Source of the DNA: an uncultured Candidatus Poseidoniales archaeon
Lineage (GTDB): Archaea; Thermoplasmatota; Poseidoniia; Poseidoniales; Poseidoniaceae
Reading direction: 5' to 3'
Assembly (NCBI GenBank): GCA_905181785.1
Contig: CAJIZC010000017.1
Span: 1 to 64,000, forward strand
Length of the DNA: 64,000 bases
The notes beneath the pieces are model-generated. The model saw only the letters and a list, made by a program, of their open reading frames with translations. It searched no databases and was not told the DNA's origin. The first letter of the stretch is position 1, and every line of letters begins with the position of its first letter. Position numbers and translations under genes: made by a program. Shown here in pieces: positions 1 to 8,956 of the stretch.

Positions 1-453
1 TCAAAATTTCCCTGTCGATCCAAAGCCGCCTTCACCGCGGCTCGTTGTTCCAAGTTTGTCCACAGAAGTTTCAATCAGTGTCACCTTCGGCACGGGGGCG
101 AACAGCATCTGCGCAACGCGTTCTCCTTTGGCCACTGTGAAGGATTCCCCTTCGCCAATCCATGTCGCAAGGACCATCAATTCACCGCGATAGTCGGAAT
201 CGATGGTTCCAAGACCGTTTGGCATGATCATGCCCTTCTTACCGAGGGAGGAACGGCAGCGAAGTTGCCCTTCCCAACCTGAGGGGATTGCGGTTGCAAG
301 ACCAGTGCGGATAAGTGAACTTTTGTGACGAACCACAATTGTTTCTTCCAGCGCATAGAGGTCCCAGCCTGCAGCCTCGGGCGATCCTTGTGTCGGCATC
401 CGTGCCCCGGGGTCGAGTTTGGCAAATTCCACGGCAAGTTCAACTTGAGTCAT
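1..453 (-). CDS. dut: dUTP diphosphatase (dUTPase)
   Basis: Hydrolyses dUTP to dUMP and pyrophosphate, keeping uracil out of DNA and supplying dUMP for thymidylate synthesis. The 150-residue protein has the five motifs of the homotrimeric dUTPase family in order: GWDLYA (about 29-34), the RSSLGKKG loop (about 67-74), GTIDSDYRGE (about 82-91, with the catalytic Asp), GERVAQMLF (about 110-118) and the glycine-rich C-terminal arm RGEGGFGSTG (about 139-148). Length is normal for the trimeric family. The ATG start lies just before the conserved first strand. The stop codon is at the very edge of the window, so the gene is complete. It has no co-directional neighbour inside the window. The assignment is secure. 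Confidence 0.97.
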   Translation of the reverse strand: MTQVELAVEFAKLDPGARMPTQGSPEAAGWDLYALEETIVVRHKSSLIRTGLATAIPSGWEGQLRCRSSLGKKGMIMPNGLGTIDSDYRGELMVLATWIGEGESFTVAKGERVAQMLFAPVPKVTLIETSVDKLGTTSRGEGGFGSTGKF

Positions 454-553
454 AAAAACAGGTCGTACGCTGAGGTCTTTGACGCTTGTGGAGTTGTTTT
501 GTGCCTGCTAAGTTTGTGAATAGGGTTTTCAACCGGCGATTGAAGGGTTGCTC

Positions 554-799
554 ATGGACGGTGATTCCAGCTTTTGGTCACGCCTTGTAAGCAACCCGCT
601 GTTCCGTTCCGTTCTGTTGTTTTCGCTGTTTCGAGCCGTCTATGGTTTTGGGATTCTTATTGTCACTTGGTTTTTGGCCAGTGAAGCCGAAGCTCCGTTG
701 TGGGTTTCCATCGGGTTTTTGCTGTGCTCAATGGTTTTTTCACGCCTGCTGTATCGTTTTCTCAAACGAATGGGTGGCAAACAGCCCGTTGAATCCTAG
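554..799 (+). CDS. small two-helix membrane protein
   Basis: I do not recognise this 81-residue protein. It has a short polar N-terminus, a hydrophobic segment at about 16-41 (rich in Phe, Leu and Val), and a second at about 48-68, followed by a basic tail. This predicts two membrane helices with both ends probably in the cytoplasm. The ATG at 554 is preferred; a TTG two codons upstream is also possible. It is a single gene, divergent from dut and convergent with the pseudouridine synthase gene, whose stop lies 9 bases away. The tight packing and clean hydrophobic pattern support a real gene. No function can be assigned. Confidence 0.6.
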   Translation: MDGDSSFWSRLVSNPLFRSVLLFSLFRAVYGFGILIVTWFLASEAEAPLWVSIGFLLCSMVFSRLLYRFLKRMGGKQPVES

Positions 800-807
800 G
801 TTCAAGT

Positions 808-1578
808 TCAAACGCTTGGTTGAAGGATCAGGTCAACAAGTTCCTTGCGCTTGATGGAGGTAAACTCTCCAGGGGCCAGCCCGTAGGCTTCGAGGGTCAT
901 GGCTTCAGTGGAAGTTCGATGCAAGTTGGTTACCGGGTTGTCCAATGCGCCGAACATACGTCGTATTTGCCGTTTCTTTCCCTCTCCAATGGTCAGCAAA
1001 GCAACCCTATCGTTTTCCAATTCGATGGCCGCAGGTTTTGTCCAATACACATCGCTTGCTTCACCATCATCCACCACGATTCTGACACCGCTTTTGATGG
1101 CGTCCATTTGATCTTCGGTGATTGGTTTGCTGGTCTCGATGCGATATGTTTTGCATACCGTGTGGTCCGGTGAGGTGATTCGATGAACCATTTTTCCATC
1201 GGTGGTGACCAGAAGGAAGCCAGTGGTGTTTTCATCCAAGCGTCCAACCGTGACCAAACGTTCGTAGGTTGTTGGTTCGACATGGTCCCTGAAGATCTCA
1301 TACACTGATTCTTTACCGAGCGATGCTTCATGAGAATTGAGTCGAGAACAGATGCAGCCAAGTGGTTTGTGCAGCAGATAATGTTCTTCTTCGTCGTGCA
1401 GTTCGACGATTTTGCCTTTGTAGGTCACCTCTTTTGTGTTGACGTTGAATTGAAAATCAATCTTCTTGACAACAGAACCGTTGACGGTGACTTCGCCGTT
1501 CCAAATGGCTTGCTTGGCTTCTGATTTGGATTCAAAGACGCCTGTCTTTGAGAGAAATTGATGCAAACGAAGTTTCAT
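808..1578 (-). CDS. RsuA/RluB-family pseudouridine synthase with S4 domain
   Basis: Converts a uridine in ribosomal RNA to pseudouridine. The N-terminal 60 residues form an S4 RNA-binding domain. The catalytic domain follows, with the family signature VGRLDENTTG at about 111-120, where Asp115 is the expected nucleophile, and the KKRQIRRMF segment near the C-terminus that is typical of the RsuA/RluB/RluE/RluF group. At 256 residues it has the usual length. The group is mainly bacterial, so a gene acquired from bacteria is likely. It starts 62 bases after the GDSL esterase gene on the same strand and may be co-transcribed with it. The exact rRNA target cannot be told from sequence. Confidence 0.92.
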   Translation of the reverse strand: MKLRLHQFLSKTGVFESKSEAKQAIWNGEVTVNGSVVKKIDFQFNVNTKEVTYKGKIVELHDEEEHYLLHKPLGCICSRLNSHEASLGKESVYEIFRDHVEPTTYERLVTVGRLDENTTGFLLVTTDGKMVHRITSPDHTVCKTYRIETSKPITEDQMDAIKSGVRIVVDDGEASDVYWTKPAAIELENDRVALLTIGEGKKRQIRRMFGALDNPVTNLHRTSTEAMTLEAYGLAPGEFTSIKRKELVDLILQPSV

Positions 1579-1640
1579 GTCGGCCCTCGTTTCTCTCCTG
1601 CCGGTGGTGCACTCTTAGCGATTGCCGAGGGGGGACAGCA

Positions 1641-4418
1641 TCAAAGGTGCTTGTCGAAAGAAAACGCTTCAGCGGAGGGGGGTCCGACCGGTCGTGCACT
1701 CTGCTCGTTTTCTTCAACCTCCAGATGAGTCGCTGTCATGGCTTCCAATTCAGACCATTCTGCCTCCCCAGTGCCATGCTTCCTGCTGTTCAAAAACACT
1801 GCCATACCGGCTACAGCGGCACAAAGAACCGCCAACCTCAGCAACACATCCACCCATGAATCAAGACTGGCGCTGTTCGGGAAGGCATCTTGTGAGTTCG
1901 CGATCCCATCGTTGTCAGAGTCGTATTTGCCTTCGGCATCAAGGGGGAAAGCATCTTCATTGTCGCCGAGCCCATCGCCGTCGCTGTCGAGCCATTCATA
2001 GGCGCTTTCTGGAAAGGCATCCTCGTTGTCGCCTACACCGTCGAAGTCTCTGTCGTAGCATTCTTTGGGGTCATCGGGCCATACGTCGCTGTTGTCACCG
2101 CACCCATCGTTGTCGCGATCGTTCCACTCGGTTGCATCAAAGGGAAAAGCATCAGCGTTGTCACCGACTGAATCCATGTCGCTGTCGTTCCATTCGTTTG
2201 GGTCTGAAGGAAACACATCTGTGTTGTCGCCGTAACTGTCGTTGTCGCGGTCAGCCCAATCTCGGGCGTCGTTTGGAAACAGGTCGGTGTTGTCGCCATA
2301 ACCGTCGCCATCGGTATCGTTCCATTCATCAGCATCGTCCCTGAACGCATCGAGTGAATCGGCATAGCCATCACCGTCGGCATCGGGGCACCCAAGGGGC
2401 ACAATCGAAGTACCGTATTCTAAAAAGCAAGCATCGCTGTTGTCCCCGACGCCATCTTGATCTTGATCGAACCATTCGGTTTCATCTGCGGGGAATTGGT
2501 CTTCATTATCGCCGTAGCCGTCTTCATCCGCATCGTAGCATTCGGTTGCATCGCTTGGAAACAGGTCAGTGTTGTCGCCACAACCGTCGCCGTCGCCGTC
2601 AGCCCATTCACTGGGGTCGTTGGGAAAAGGGTCGTGGCCGTCGATGACGCCATCTTGATCGGAATCACGAACCCTTGGGTTCGTTCCCGCAGCTTCTTCC
2701 TGGGCGTTTGTGAAGTCGTCACCGTCAATGTCCTCATCTTCGCTGTCGGCACAGCCGTCAAGATCCAAGTCATGTTGATGAACGCCAATCACGCCCTTTG
2801 GACAGGCGTCGGATTCGTCAGGGGTGCCATCGTTGTCATCGTCCTGATCGACATCATCGGTGCAGCCGTCGCTGTCGTGGTCCGGTGTTTGCTGGCTAAG
2901 AGGGCAAGGGTCGACGGCATCGTTGAGTCCGTCACCGTCGGTGTCCCTTTGTTCAGCAGAGCATCCCTCTTGATTCACTTCGGCACCTGCAGGTGTCAGT
3001 TCACATGCGTCTTCTCCGTTGGCTACGCCATCGTTGTCATCATCGCGTTGAGCCCAATCGCAGCCCGTAAGGTCTCGTGTTGCCATGTCTTCGGTCCAAG
3101 GGCACGCATCATAGGTATCGAGCACACCGTCCCCGTCCATGTCACCTTCACCGATGGCCTCAACGGCATAACGAGCAATGAAACGGTGCATCATCCGTGT
3201 GGGGTGAGCCTTGTCGAAAAACAAGTACTCGTCGACGTTTGGAGCAACGCTATCACCGCTGTTGCAGATCGGCAAAGGCAGCAAGGAGATTCCACCAGTG
3301 CACGCAGCATCTTGAGTGTTGGTCAACCCAAGAGCATCCTTATTCCCAAGGATGTCGTTGAACACGCTCCATGCATCAATGGTGTGAATCGTCAATCCGA
3401 GTTCAGCTGAGAGGTTGCTGGTCAGACCAGCAAGTTTCTGGTTGTAACGAACCACTTCCTGGCCGATTGCGTTTTGCGTGTTTTGGGTTCGACTTTGTAT
3501 CTCGGGAGTTTTCTCTAAGGGAGGTAAATTGGGAATGATGAACTCTGTGGCCCCAGCGTTGGCCAATTGCCGCACATGCGCTTCCATGTTTGCAGCAATG
3601 GTGTCTGCGTTGGCTGTGCCGTAGAGGAAATCATTGCCGCCAGCCCATAGGGTTACAACTTCATTGCTGGGTATGTTGGTTTGCACGTTCGCCAAATAAT
3701 TGGTGATCTGAGTGCCGACGTTTGGCAGCAAGAGGTAGGAATACCCACTGCCCGTTTGTGATCCACCAAAGGCACGGTTGTCGCCCACCGAAGCACCAGA
3801 GCCGATGGTTGTCGAAAGGCCGTAGGCTTCGCTCACGTATTCAATCCACACTTGGCCGTTTGAGAAGCGCCCTTGCCAATACGGTGGCACATCGGGCACG
3901 TTGAGGATGGAATTCTTCGCGTTGCCCATGTCGCTGAGGGAGTCCCCAAATGCAAGGAGGTTAGCTCGCTGTGGCATCGCGGTGTTGTGGAACACTGCAA
4001 AGGCATGGGTGTCGTGTCCGAGGGTCGTGCCTGATTGGTCCACAAGGGCGAGTGAAAATCTATAGAAAGTATCGCCGTTATAGAATTGCTTTAGATTGAT
4101 TGCCACTTGTGAAACCGTGCCCGTGGCCTGGAAAGCACCGCTTCCATCCAAGATGAGTTGGCCTGCCTCACCCCTGAGTTCCCATTCATAGTGCAAAGCG
4201 GTTCCAAACGGGGCGTTCGAAATTGAGGCGGTCAATTCAACGGTTTGATTTGAGAGCCATTCTTGTGTTTCTGTAGAAAGATCGACTGATGTAGACCTTG
4301 GGGTGGTCGCAAGGGCCCCTGATGCGCCCTGCATCAGCAGAACAAACAACACCAAGTAGATTCGAACTCGCACGGTTGAGCCTACAGCGACATGGTTGAT
4401 ATGACTTCTTTTGTTCAT
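1641..4418 (-). CDS. surface-anchored GDSL (SGNH) esterase with TSP3-type repeats
   Basis: A predicted secreted lipase/esterase of 925 residues held at the cell surface. A signal peptide (about 15-37) is followed by a beta-rich domain and then an SGNH hydrolase domain. That domain has block I FGDSLSD with the nucleophile Ser near 158, block III GGND near 259, and the block V DKAHP motif near 402 carrying the catalytic Asp and His. Residues about 430-870 are Asp-rich thrombospondin type 3-like repeats of the DxDxDGxGD type, which normally bind calcium and form a stiff stalk. A membrane helix (about 885-905) and a short cytoplasmic tail end the protein. The ATG at 4418 sits directly before the signal peptide; an upstream in-frame start adds 22 unlikely residues. 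The substrate is unknown. Confidence 0.88.
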   Translation of the reverse strand: MNKRSHINHVAVGSTVRVRIYLVLFVLLMQGASGALATTPRSTSVDLSTETQEWLSNQTVELTASISNAPFGTALHYEWELRGEAGQLILDGSGAFQATGTVSQVAINLKQFYNGDTFYRFSLALVDQSGTTLGHDTHAFAVFHNTAMPQRANLLAFGDSLSDMGNAKNSILNVPDVPPYWQGRFSNGQVWIEYVSEAYGLSTTIGSGASVGDNRAFGGSQTGSGYSYLLLPNVGTQITNYLANVQTNIPSNEVVTLWAGGNDFLYGTANADTIAANMEAHVRQLANAGATEFIIPNLPPLEKTPEIQSRTQNTQNAIGQEVVRYNQKLAGLTSNLSAELGLTIHTIDAWSVFNDILGNKDALGLTNTQDAACTGGISLLPLPICNSGDSVAPNVDEYLFFDKAHPTRMMHRFIARYAVEAIGEGDMDGDGVLDTYDACPWTEDMATRDLTGCDWAQRDDDNDGVANGEDACELTPAGAEVNQEGCSAEQRDTDGDGLNDAVDPCPLSQQTPDHDSDGCTDDVDQDDDNDGTPDESDACPKGVIGVHQHDLDLDGCADSEDEDIDGDDFTNAQEEAAGTNPRVRDSDQDGVIDGHDPFPNDPSEWADGDGDGCGDNTDLFPSDATECYDADEDGYGDNEDQFPADETEWFDQDQDGVGDNSDACFLEYGTSIVPLGCPDADGDGYADSLDAFRDDADEWNDTDGDGYGDNTDLFPNDARDWADRDNDSYGDNTDVFPSDPNEWNDSDMDSVGDNADAFPFDATEWNDRDNDGCGDNSDVWPDDPKECYDRDFDGVGDNEDAFPESAYEWLDSDGDGLGDNEDAFPLDAEGKYDSDNDGIANSQDAFPNSASLDSWVDVLLRLAVLCAAVAGMAVFLNSRKHGTGEAEWSELEAMTATHLEVEENEQSARPVGPPSAEAFSFDKHL
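1880..3110 (-). repeat. coding tandem repeats (TSP3-like, Asp/Gly rich) in esterase gene
   Basis: A run of imperfect repeats of roughly 55-75 bases within the esterase gene encodes units of the form DxDxDGxGDNxDxFPxDxxE/DW. The repetition is at protein level with drifting codons, as expected for calcium-binding thrombospondin type 3 repeats rather than a recent DNA duplication. Confidence 0.8.
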
Positions 4419-4535
4419 GTTGGTTTGGTTTTGGAATATTTTTGAGGCATCAAGATGGTTACTGCGGGTTTGGAGGGCAGCCACGAAGCGATGTTGTTGA
4501 AGGAGAAGGCGTCATCTTCAATTAAATCGAATGAC

Positions 4536-5540
4536 TCAACTTCTTTTCTTGAACCCTGATTTAATCATGGTTCCCATCGAACTTGGGTTTTCTGCAAAGT
4601 TTGCGGCGCCCTTCGGAGTTGCGAGTTTTTCGTACACGCCTTGGGTTGGAGCAATCCAAACTTCCCCGGTGCCAGAAAACGTCTGAAGCAATCCTTCACC
4701 AGAAACAGCCGATCCAATCAGTTTCTTACTTGAACGCTCAACCTTGAAGACGATTTCTTCGGTTCTCAACAAGGCGAAGTTTCCATCGACAAACAGTTTG
4801 CTGTCCACGAGTTGATGCTTCATGATTTCTTCCTTTGGAACCGGGCTGTATAGGACGGCTACACCGCTGCCGGTGATATGGGACTGGAACAGACCTTCTC
4901 CACCCATTAAACTGGCAGAGAGGGTGCCCTGCATTTTAGCGCTGACCTTGAGGTTGCCAGCGCCAGCGTAAAACATACCTTTGTCGCAAATGACTCCATG
5001 CCCCTGACCTTTGATGGTGTGAAGAATGAAATGACCAAAGGTAGGTTCAAGGTAAATCTCCCCGGTGCCGTGGATTTCGTTAACAAAGAAGGTTTCACCT
5101 GAGAAAAATTTCCGTTTGAGTCCTTTGAAGAAGCCTCCACCGCTTGAGACCTGCATGGCTAAATCGCCCTTCATGAAGTACAGAGCACCTGGCTCAACTC
5201 GGACTTTTGAGTCGCTAAGGGTGATTCGAACCATCTTCAACTTGGCACCAGATTGGTGAGTGTAAAACAAAGCTTCAGCCGTTCTTGCATCGCTTGAACC
5301 AAGCAAAGCAGGGTAGCCAATGACCTCGACCTTCGTGCCGTCTGCCGTGGTCACTGATTCGATCACTTCAAACCGGTCTTCGAGGTCTTCAAGTTTGGTA
5401 ACAACACGCGAAGATCGTGGTCCTTTGCCCGATGGGTCGGCCGCCCAATCCTCCGTTCCTGCCTTGCGAGAGTACCATGTGGTCTTGTCTTCACTCAACC
5501 ACCACTCAATCCCATTTTCCAAAATAATTCCGTCGACCAT
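4536..5540 (-). CDS. AIM24-family protein
   Basis: Member of the AIM24/DUF124 family, which forms a double beta-helix-like fold and is found in bacteria, archaea and mitochondria. No enzymatic activity is established for the family. The family core runs from about residue 100 to 330, with repeated glycine-centred strands such as GEGLFQSHITGSG and GEGLLQTFSGTGEVW. The first 60 residues are an added N-terminal part rich in Trp (IEWWLSEDKTTWY, then EDW), a pattern also seen near the start of the TPR protein at 7.5 kb. The ATG at 5540 is the natural start. The gene lies 52 bases downstream of a run of A+T-rich sequence and is on the same strand as its neighbours. The family call is firm; the role is unknown. 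Confidence 0.85.
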   Translation of the reverse strand: MVDGIILENGIEWWLSEDKTTWYSRKAGTEDWAADPSGKGPRSSRVVTKLEDLEDRFEVIESVTTADGTKVEVIGYPALLGSSDARTAEALFYTHQSGAKLKMVRITLSDSKVRVEPGALYFMKGDLAMQVSSGGGFFKGLKRKFFSGETFFVNEIHGTGEIYLEPTFGHFILHTIKGQGHGVICDKGMFYAGAGNLKVSAKMQGTLSASLMGGEGLFQSHITGSGVAVLYSPVPKEEIMKHQLVDSKLFVDGNFALLRTEEIVFKVERSSKKLIGSAVSGEGLLQTFSGTGEVWIAPTQGVYEKLATPKGAANFAENPSSMGTMIKSGFKKRS

Positions 5541-5675
5541 GAGTTATCCAGCGCTGATGTTGATTTAGACTTGTTCCTTGCTGTTCAGAACACAGGAAAG
5601 TGACGCTCGTGCTTTCACGCACAGGCTGTTTCAATTTTCAAGCACATCCTCTGTGGGAGAACCAGGTCGTTGAAA

Positions 5676-7397
5676 TCACCAGAATTCCACTTGCGGCTTT
5701 TTGATGCTCAAGGCCGTGCTTTGGTAGTGGAATAAATCGTTTAGAAGGGATTGGAATTCAAGATAACATGGATGTTTATGCAATCCAAGGATTTTAGATT
5801 CAGTTGATAATCGAACCAACAAAAACTTCGGGCGAGTTCCTCGAGAGAACAACCACTCATGGACAATTTGAACATAAATCACGCGCAATGATTCACAGAA
5901 TGTTCCGCCAATCGTCGCAGGATCGAAAGGAAGCATTGAAGGCCATTCATCAGGAACCCAATTCGAATTGAAGGCGTTCCATGATGGTTTGAATACGGCC
6001 TCTGCATAAGAGCGTTGAATTGACCCAAGTTTGCTTCGCAATTCCTCTACCATGCTGGTGCGCTCGAAAGCCCTTGAGATTTTTTCGACGTATTCGGGAT
6101 ACAGAGGTGGGTCAATGACAACGGCTGTGAGACCTTTACTTCTCCCTAAATGGGGGTAAATGTCCCAGCTGTGAGTCGGGTTATCGTTGAAGTCGTATTC
6201 GTTTCGTTCCCATTTTTCGCTGTCCAATTCGGGCGGGGGTGGGGGGGGCAATTCTTCGGGATACAGGACAACCCTTGCTCCGGAGTTCGAGAGTGTTTCA
6301 AGCAAAGAATCCGGAACATTTTCTCCACGAATAATGATTCTTCTGTTTTCGATTGGTACATCAGATTTTCGAATTTGGTCAAGGAAAGTAAAGAGGTTGT
6401 CTATTTTCATGCTCGCAATAAGCGATACATCTTCTGATGAAAGTGCCCAAGAATCGACAGGAATCCCGGGCGTGTTTGAGAACATTGGCATCGAACGCAT
6501 AGAAATCCAATTTTCGTATGCTTGGATGTTTTCAATTTGTTCATCACCCCGAATTCGTAACAAGTCTGTTTGCCATTGAGTGAGTTGTTCAGGGTTGGTG
6601 TCTTCGATTGTAAGATCCCCATAGAGGTAGCCAGAATACTCTTGTGTGGACGGGGCCGTTTCGGTCGTGATGTCAAGATCGCCTTCTTGGCGTGACTCAA
6701 GATATTCTTGTTGCCTTCTTTGACGGCTTGCCATTCTTGCAATGGGGTTCAACGACTCTTCTAATGCGCCACCGACGTCTTCTACAGCCTGTTCCACGTC
6801 TTCACCTGCTTCAACAATGTTGACAAATGAACCACCGCTTGCTCCACTCACTTGGCGGAACACATTGACAGATTCTTCAGGTAGGCCAAGGCCGATGATA
6901 TGAAATTCTACATCGATGCCAATTTCCTTAATCGCCTCAATGCAAGGCTGAAAACCGTCGATTCCGTTGAACGGAGGCGATGAACTCATGTCCATTCCGT
7001 CGCTGATGAGAAAGAACAACCAATCAACGCTGTCTTTGCTCAGTTCAACAGCCTCTTCAACAAGGAACTCCCAAAGATATGTGCCCCCATAGGGTCTTGG
7101 GAATTTGATATTCATTAATTGTTCATGCGTTCGTAAATCAAGCGGAGCGAGGACTTTGGAACGGTTCCTGCTGTTGATGGTAGAGATTTTGGTTTGTCGG
7201 TCTGTAAATGTAGGTACCAGGTTCCCCCACATTGCTTGTGCGATTGCACTTTTTTTGACTTTTCCTTTCAGCCCAATGGAGCTCATTATACTCCGAAACA
7301 TCGATGGGCGAACGCCGGAATAATTGGGATCCATTTCCCCTTTAATTCTCTCATTCATAGAACCAGAAGTATCGACATAGATTGCTATTTTTACCAA
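5676..7397 (-). CDS. von Willebrand factor A domain protein
   Basis: A 573-residue protein with an N-terminal VWA domain (about 1-210). The metal-ion-dependent adhesion site is complete: DTSGS at 9-13, a Thr in the GGTYLWEF segment near 102, and SDGMD near 128. No signal peptide is visible, so the domain is probably cytoplasmic. The rest is unfamiliar: a helical linker, a mixed region, a run of six prolines near 386, and a C-terminal region rich in aromatic residues. A TTG start is chosen because a strong purine-rich ribosome binding site (GAGGGGGAG) lies six bases upstream and the VWA strand begins at once. It is divergent from the TPR gene across 125 bases. Codon use looks more A+T-rich than in neighbouring metabolic genes. 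Confidence 0.85.
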   Translation of the reverse strand: MVKIAIYVDTSGSMNERIKGEMDPNYSGVRPSMFRSIMSSIGLKGKVKKSAIAQAMWGNLVPTFTDRQTKISTINSRNRSKVLAPLDLRTHEQLMNIKFPRPYGGTYLWEFLVEEAVELSKDSVDWLFFLISDGMDMSSSPPFNGIDGFQPCIEAIKEIGIDVEFHIIGLGLPEESVNVFRQVSGASGGSFVNIVEAGEDVEQAVEDVGGALEESLNPIARMASRQRRQQEYLESRQEGDLDITTETAPSTQEYSGYLYGDLTIEDTNPEQLTQWQTDLLRIRGDEQIENIQAYENWISMRSMPMFSNTPGIPVDSWALSSEDVSLIASMKIDNLFTFLDQIRKSDVPIENRRIIIRGENVPDSLLETLSNSGARVVLYPEELPPPPPPELDSEKWERNEYDFNDNPTHSWDIYPHLGRSKGLTAVVIDPPLYPEYVEKISRAFERTSMVEELRSKLGSIQRSYAEAVFKPSWNAFNSNWVPDEWPSMLPFDPATIGGTFCESLRVIYVQIVHEWLFSRGTRPKFLLVRLSTESKILGLHKHPCYLEFQSLLNDLFHYQSTALSIKKPQVEFW

Positions 7398-7522
7398 GTT
7401 CTGCTCCCCCTCTATCCAGAGATGTCTTGGTATGTATCATTTAATTGTATCAATGGATAGCCGCAGCCCTGTTCATGTTGAGGAATCAATAGTTAGATAG
7501 TTGACGACTTTGTCATTGAAGC
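7398..7522. promoter_or_regulatory. shared divergent promoter region of VWA and TPR genes
   Basis: A 125-base A+T-rich gap separates the divergently read VWA and TPR genes and must hold both promoters. The only clear element is the purine-rich ribosome binding site of the VWA gene just upstream of its TTG start. No single TATA box can be chosen with confidence. Confidence 0.4.
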
Positions 7523-8956
7523 ATGGTGGACCCCCGATTGAGCCCTGATGGGAAATTGGAATGGACGGGTTCGGAATGGATCCCTGTTGGGACACAGACC
7601 CAGCATGCATCAGGTGCGAACGTCTTCACGCAACAAAAAATTGTTGACAGCGTGATTATGGGCAATTTGACATCTCAGACCATAGTCCAAAACAGTCCAG
7701 AAGATATGGCAAAGGCAATGGTCATGGCGCTTGAGCAAATTGGTTTTGTTGGAAATATCCAGTCTTCGAACCCCTCAAATCAGCAAATGTCAAACGTCAA
7801 AAACCTCTTGAAAGCGAGCGATGAAATGGCGTCTCGAGGCATCCACATTCCAGGCCCTACCGACCTCAAGTTAGGCAATGCTGCTCGATTGACTGGGCGG
7901 CATAAAGCCGCAATGGAATACTACGAACGAGCGCTCAAAACCTTTCGCTCAGAAGCCAACAAGAGTGGAGAAGCGGATGCGTTAATCAATATCGGATATG
8001 TCTCCCTTGGCCAAGGCGAAATCGCCCAAGCGTACGCTGATTTCAACAACGCTCAAGCCATGAAGCATGAACTTGGGGAAGCCAATGGAAAAGCAGACGC
8101 AACCTTAGCAATGGCAAACCTGGCTCTAGCAGGGAATGAAATCGATCAAGCGGAACAATTGTTCACTCAAGCGCTTAGCATTAAGGAGCAACATAACGAC
8201 GAGCACGGGATCGCCATCGCGCTTATTGGATTGGGTAACATAATGGAATCAAAGAAAGATTACGCTGCAGCCCAACTGCTTTATCGCCAAGGCCTTATGA
8301 TTAAAAAAAGGCAGAATGATTTGGAAGGCGAAGCAATTATTTTATCCAATTTAGCAACCGTTGCCGAACATCTTGGCAATCTCAGCGATGCTCAAAGGCT
8401 TACGAATCAAAGCATTGCGATTAAAAGGGAAATTGGAGATCGCCGCGGTGAGGCTTTTTCTCATGTACAACTCGCCACACAATCCAAACAGCGAGGCGAT
8501 TTTGTTGAGGCCGAACGCTTGTATAAAATGGCCCTGAAAATGAAGAGGAAACTCTCTGATTCACGGGGGGAGTCCGACACACTGAATCTGCTTGGTGTGT
8601 TTTACGAAGAGCAAGATAAATTTGCTGAGGCAGAACAGCACTTTAACGAATCTTTAGCCATTATGAAGCAACTCGGCGATCGTCAAGGCGAAGGGATTGC
8701 TTTGTTCAACATTGGCAATACCAATTTGTATCGCAACCAACTCGAACTTGCCGGTGAGCAATTCGAGCAAAGCCTCCGAATTGCCAGAACAGTACGCGAC
8801 TACGAAGGCGCATCGGATGCATTGATTCAGCTTGCAGCAATTGCCGAACAACGCCAAGACATGCCTCGAAGGCAGACCTTGTTGAAGGAAGCAGCCTCAG
8901 TTCTACGTTCGAACAATTTGCCTGTAACGGGTTGGTTGGAAGAGAACGGATTTTGA
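7523..8956 (+). CDS. tetratricopeptide repeat protein with short Trp-motif N-terminus
   Basis: A 477-residue protein. Residues about 5-22 (PDGKLEWTGSEWIPVG) form a short Trp-containing motif, followed by a linker and a predicted strand/helix element around the MGNLTSQTIVQN segment. From about 110 to 465 there are eight or so 40-residue TPR units of the kinesin-light-chain/TPR_12 type. Each carries the AxxxxxxALxIxxxxGDxxGEAxxLxNLG pattern. Such arrays bind peptides or proteins; no enzymatic domain is present. No signal peptide or membrane helix is seen, so the protein is cytoplasmic. It is divergent from the VWA gene, suggesting joint regulation and perhaps a shared complex. The ATG at 7523 fits the N-terminal motif. 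Confidence 0.85.
   Translation: MVDPRLSPDGKLEWTGSEWIPVGTQTQHASGANVFTQQKIVDSVIMGNLTSQTIVQNSPEDMAKAMVMALEQIGFVGNIQSSNPSNQQMSNVKNLLKASDEMASRGIHIPGPTDLKLGNAARLTGRHKAAMEYYERALKTFRSEANKSGEADALINIGYVSLGQGEIAQAYADFNNAQAMKHELGEANGKADATLAMANLALAGNEIDQAEQLFTQALSIKEQHNDEHGIAIALIGLGNIMESKKDYAAAQLLYRQGLMIKKRQNDLEGEAIILSNLATVAEHLGNLSDAQRLTNQSIAIKREIGDRRGEAFSHVQLATQSKQRGDFVEAERLYKMALKMKRKLSDSRGESDTLNLLGVFYEEQDKFAEAEQHFNESLAIMKQLGDRQGEGIALFNIGNTNLYRNQLELAGEQFEQSLRIARTVRDYEGASDALIQLAAIAEQRQDMPRRQTLLKEAASVLRSNNLPVTGWLEENGF

Noticed and set aside
1622-2344. 240-residue Arg/His-rich frame on the plus strand
   Set aside because: It is the antisense image of the Asp-rich repeat gene; composition is unnatural and there is no ribosome binding site.
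1880-3110. Regular repeats that could suggest CRISPR or a satellite
   Set aside because: Unit length and sequence drift, and the frame is open with a repeated Asp/Gly protein pattern, so this is a TSP3 repeat region. The same applies to 50780-51560.
2457-3410. 317-residue Val/Ile-rich frame on the plus strand
   Set aside because: It is the complement of the Asp-codon-rich esterase gene; GAC/GAT read backward give Val and Ile. There is no independent support.
5676-8956. A defence island around the VWA and TPR genes
   Set aside because: No nuclease, helicase, protease, reverse transcriptase, transposase or att-like repeat is present next to them; only the divergent pair is reported.
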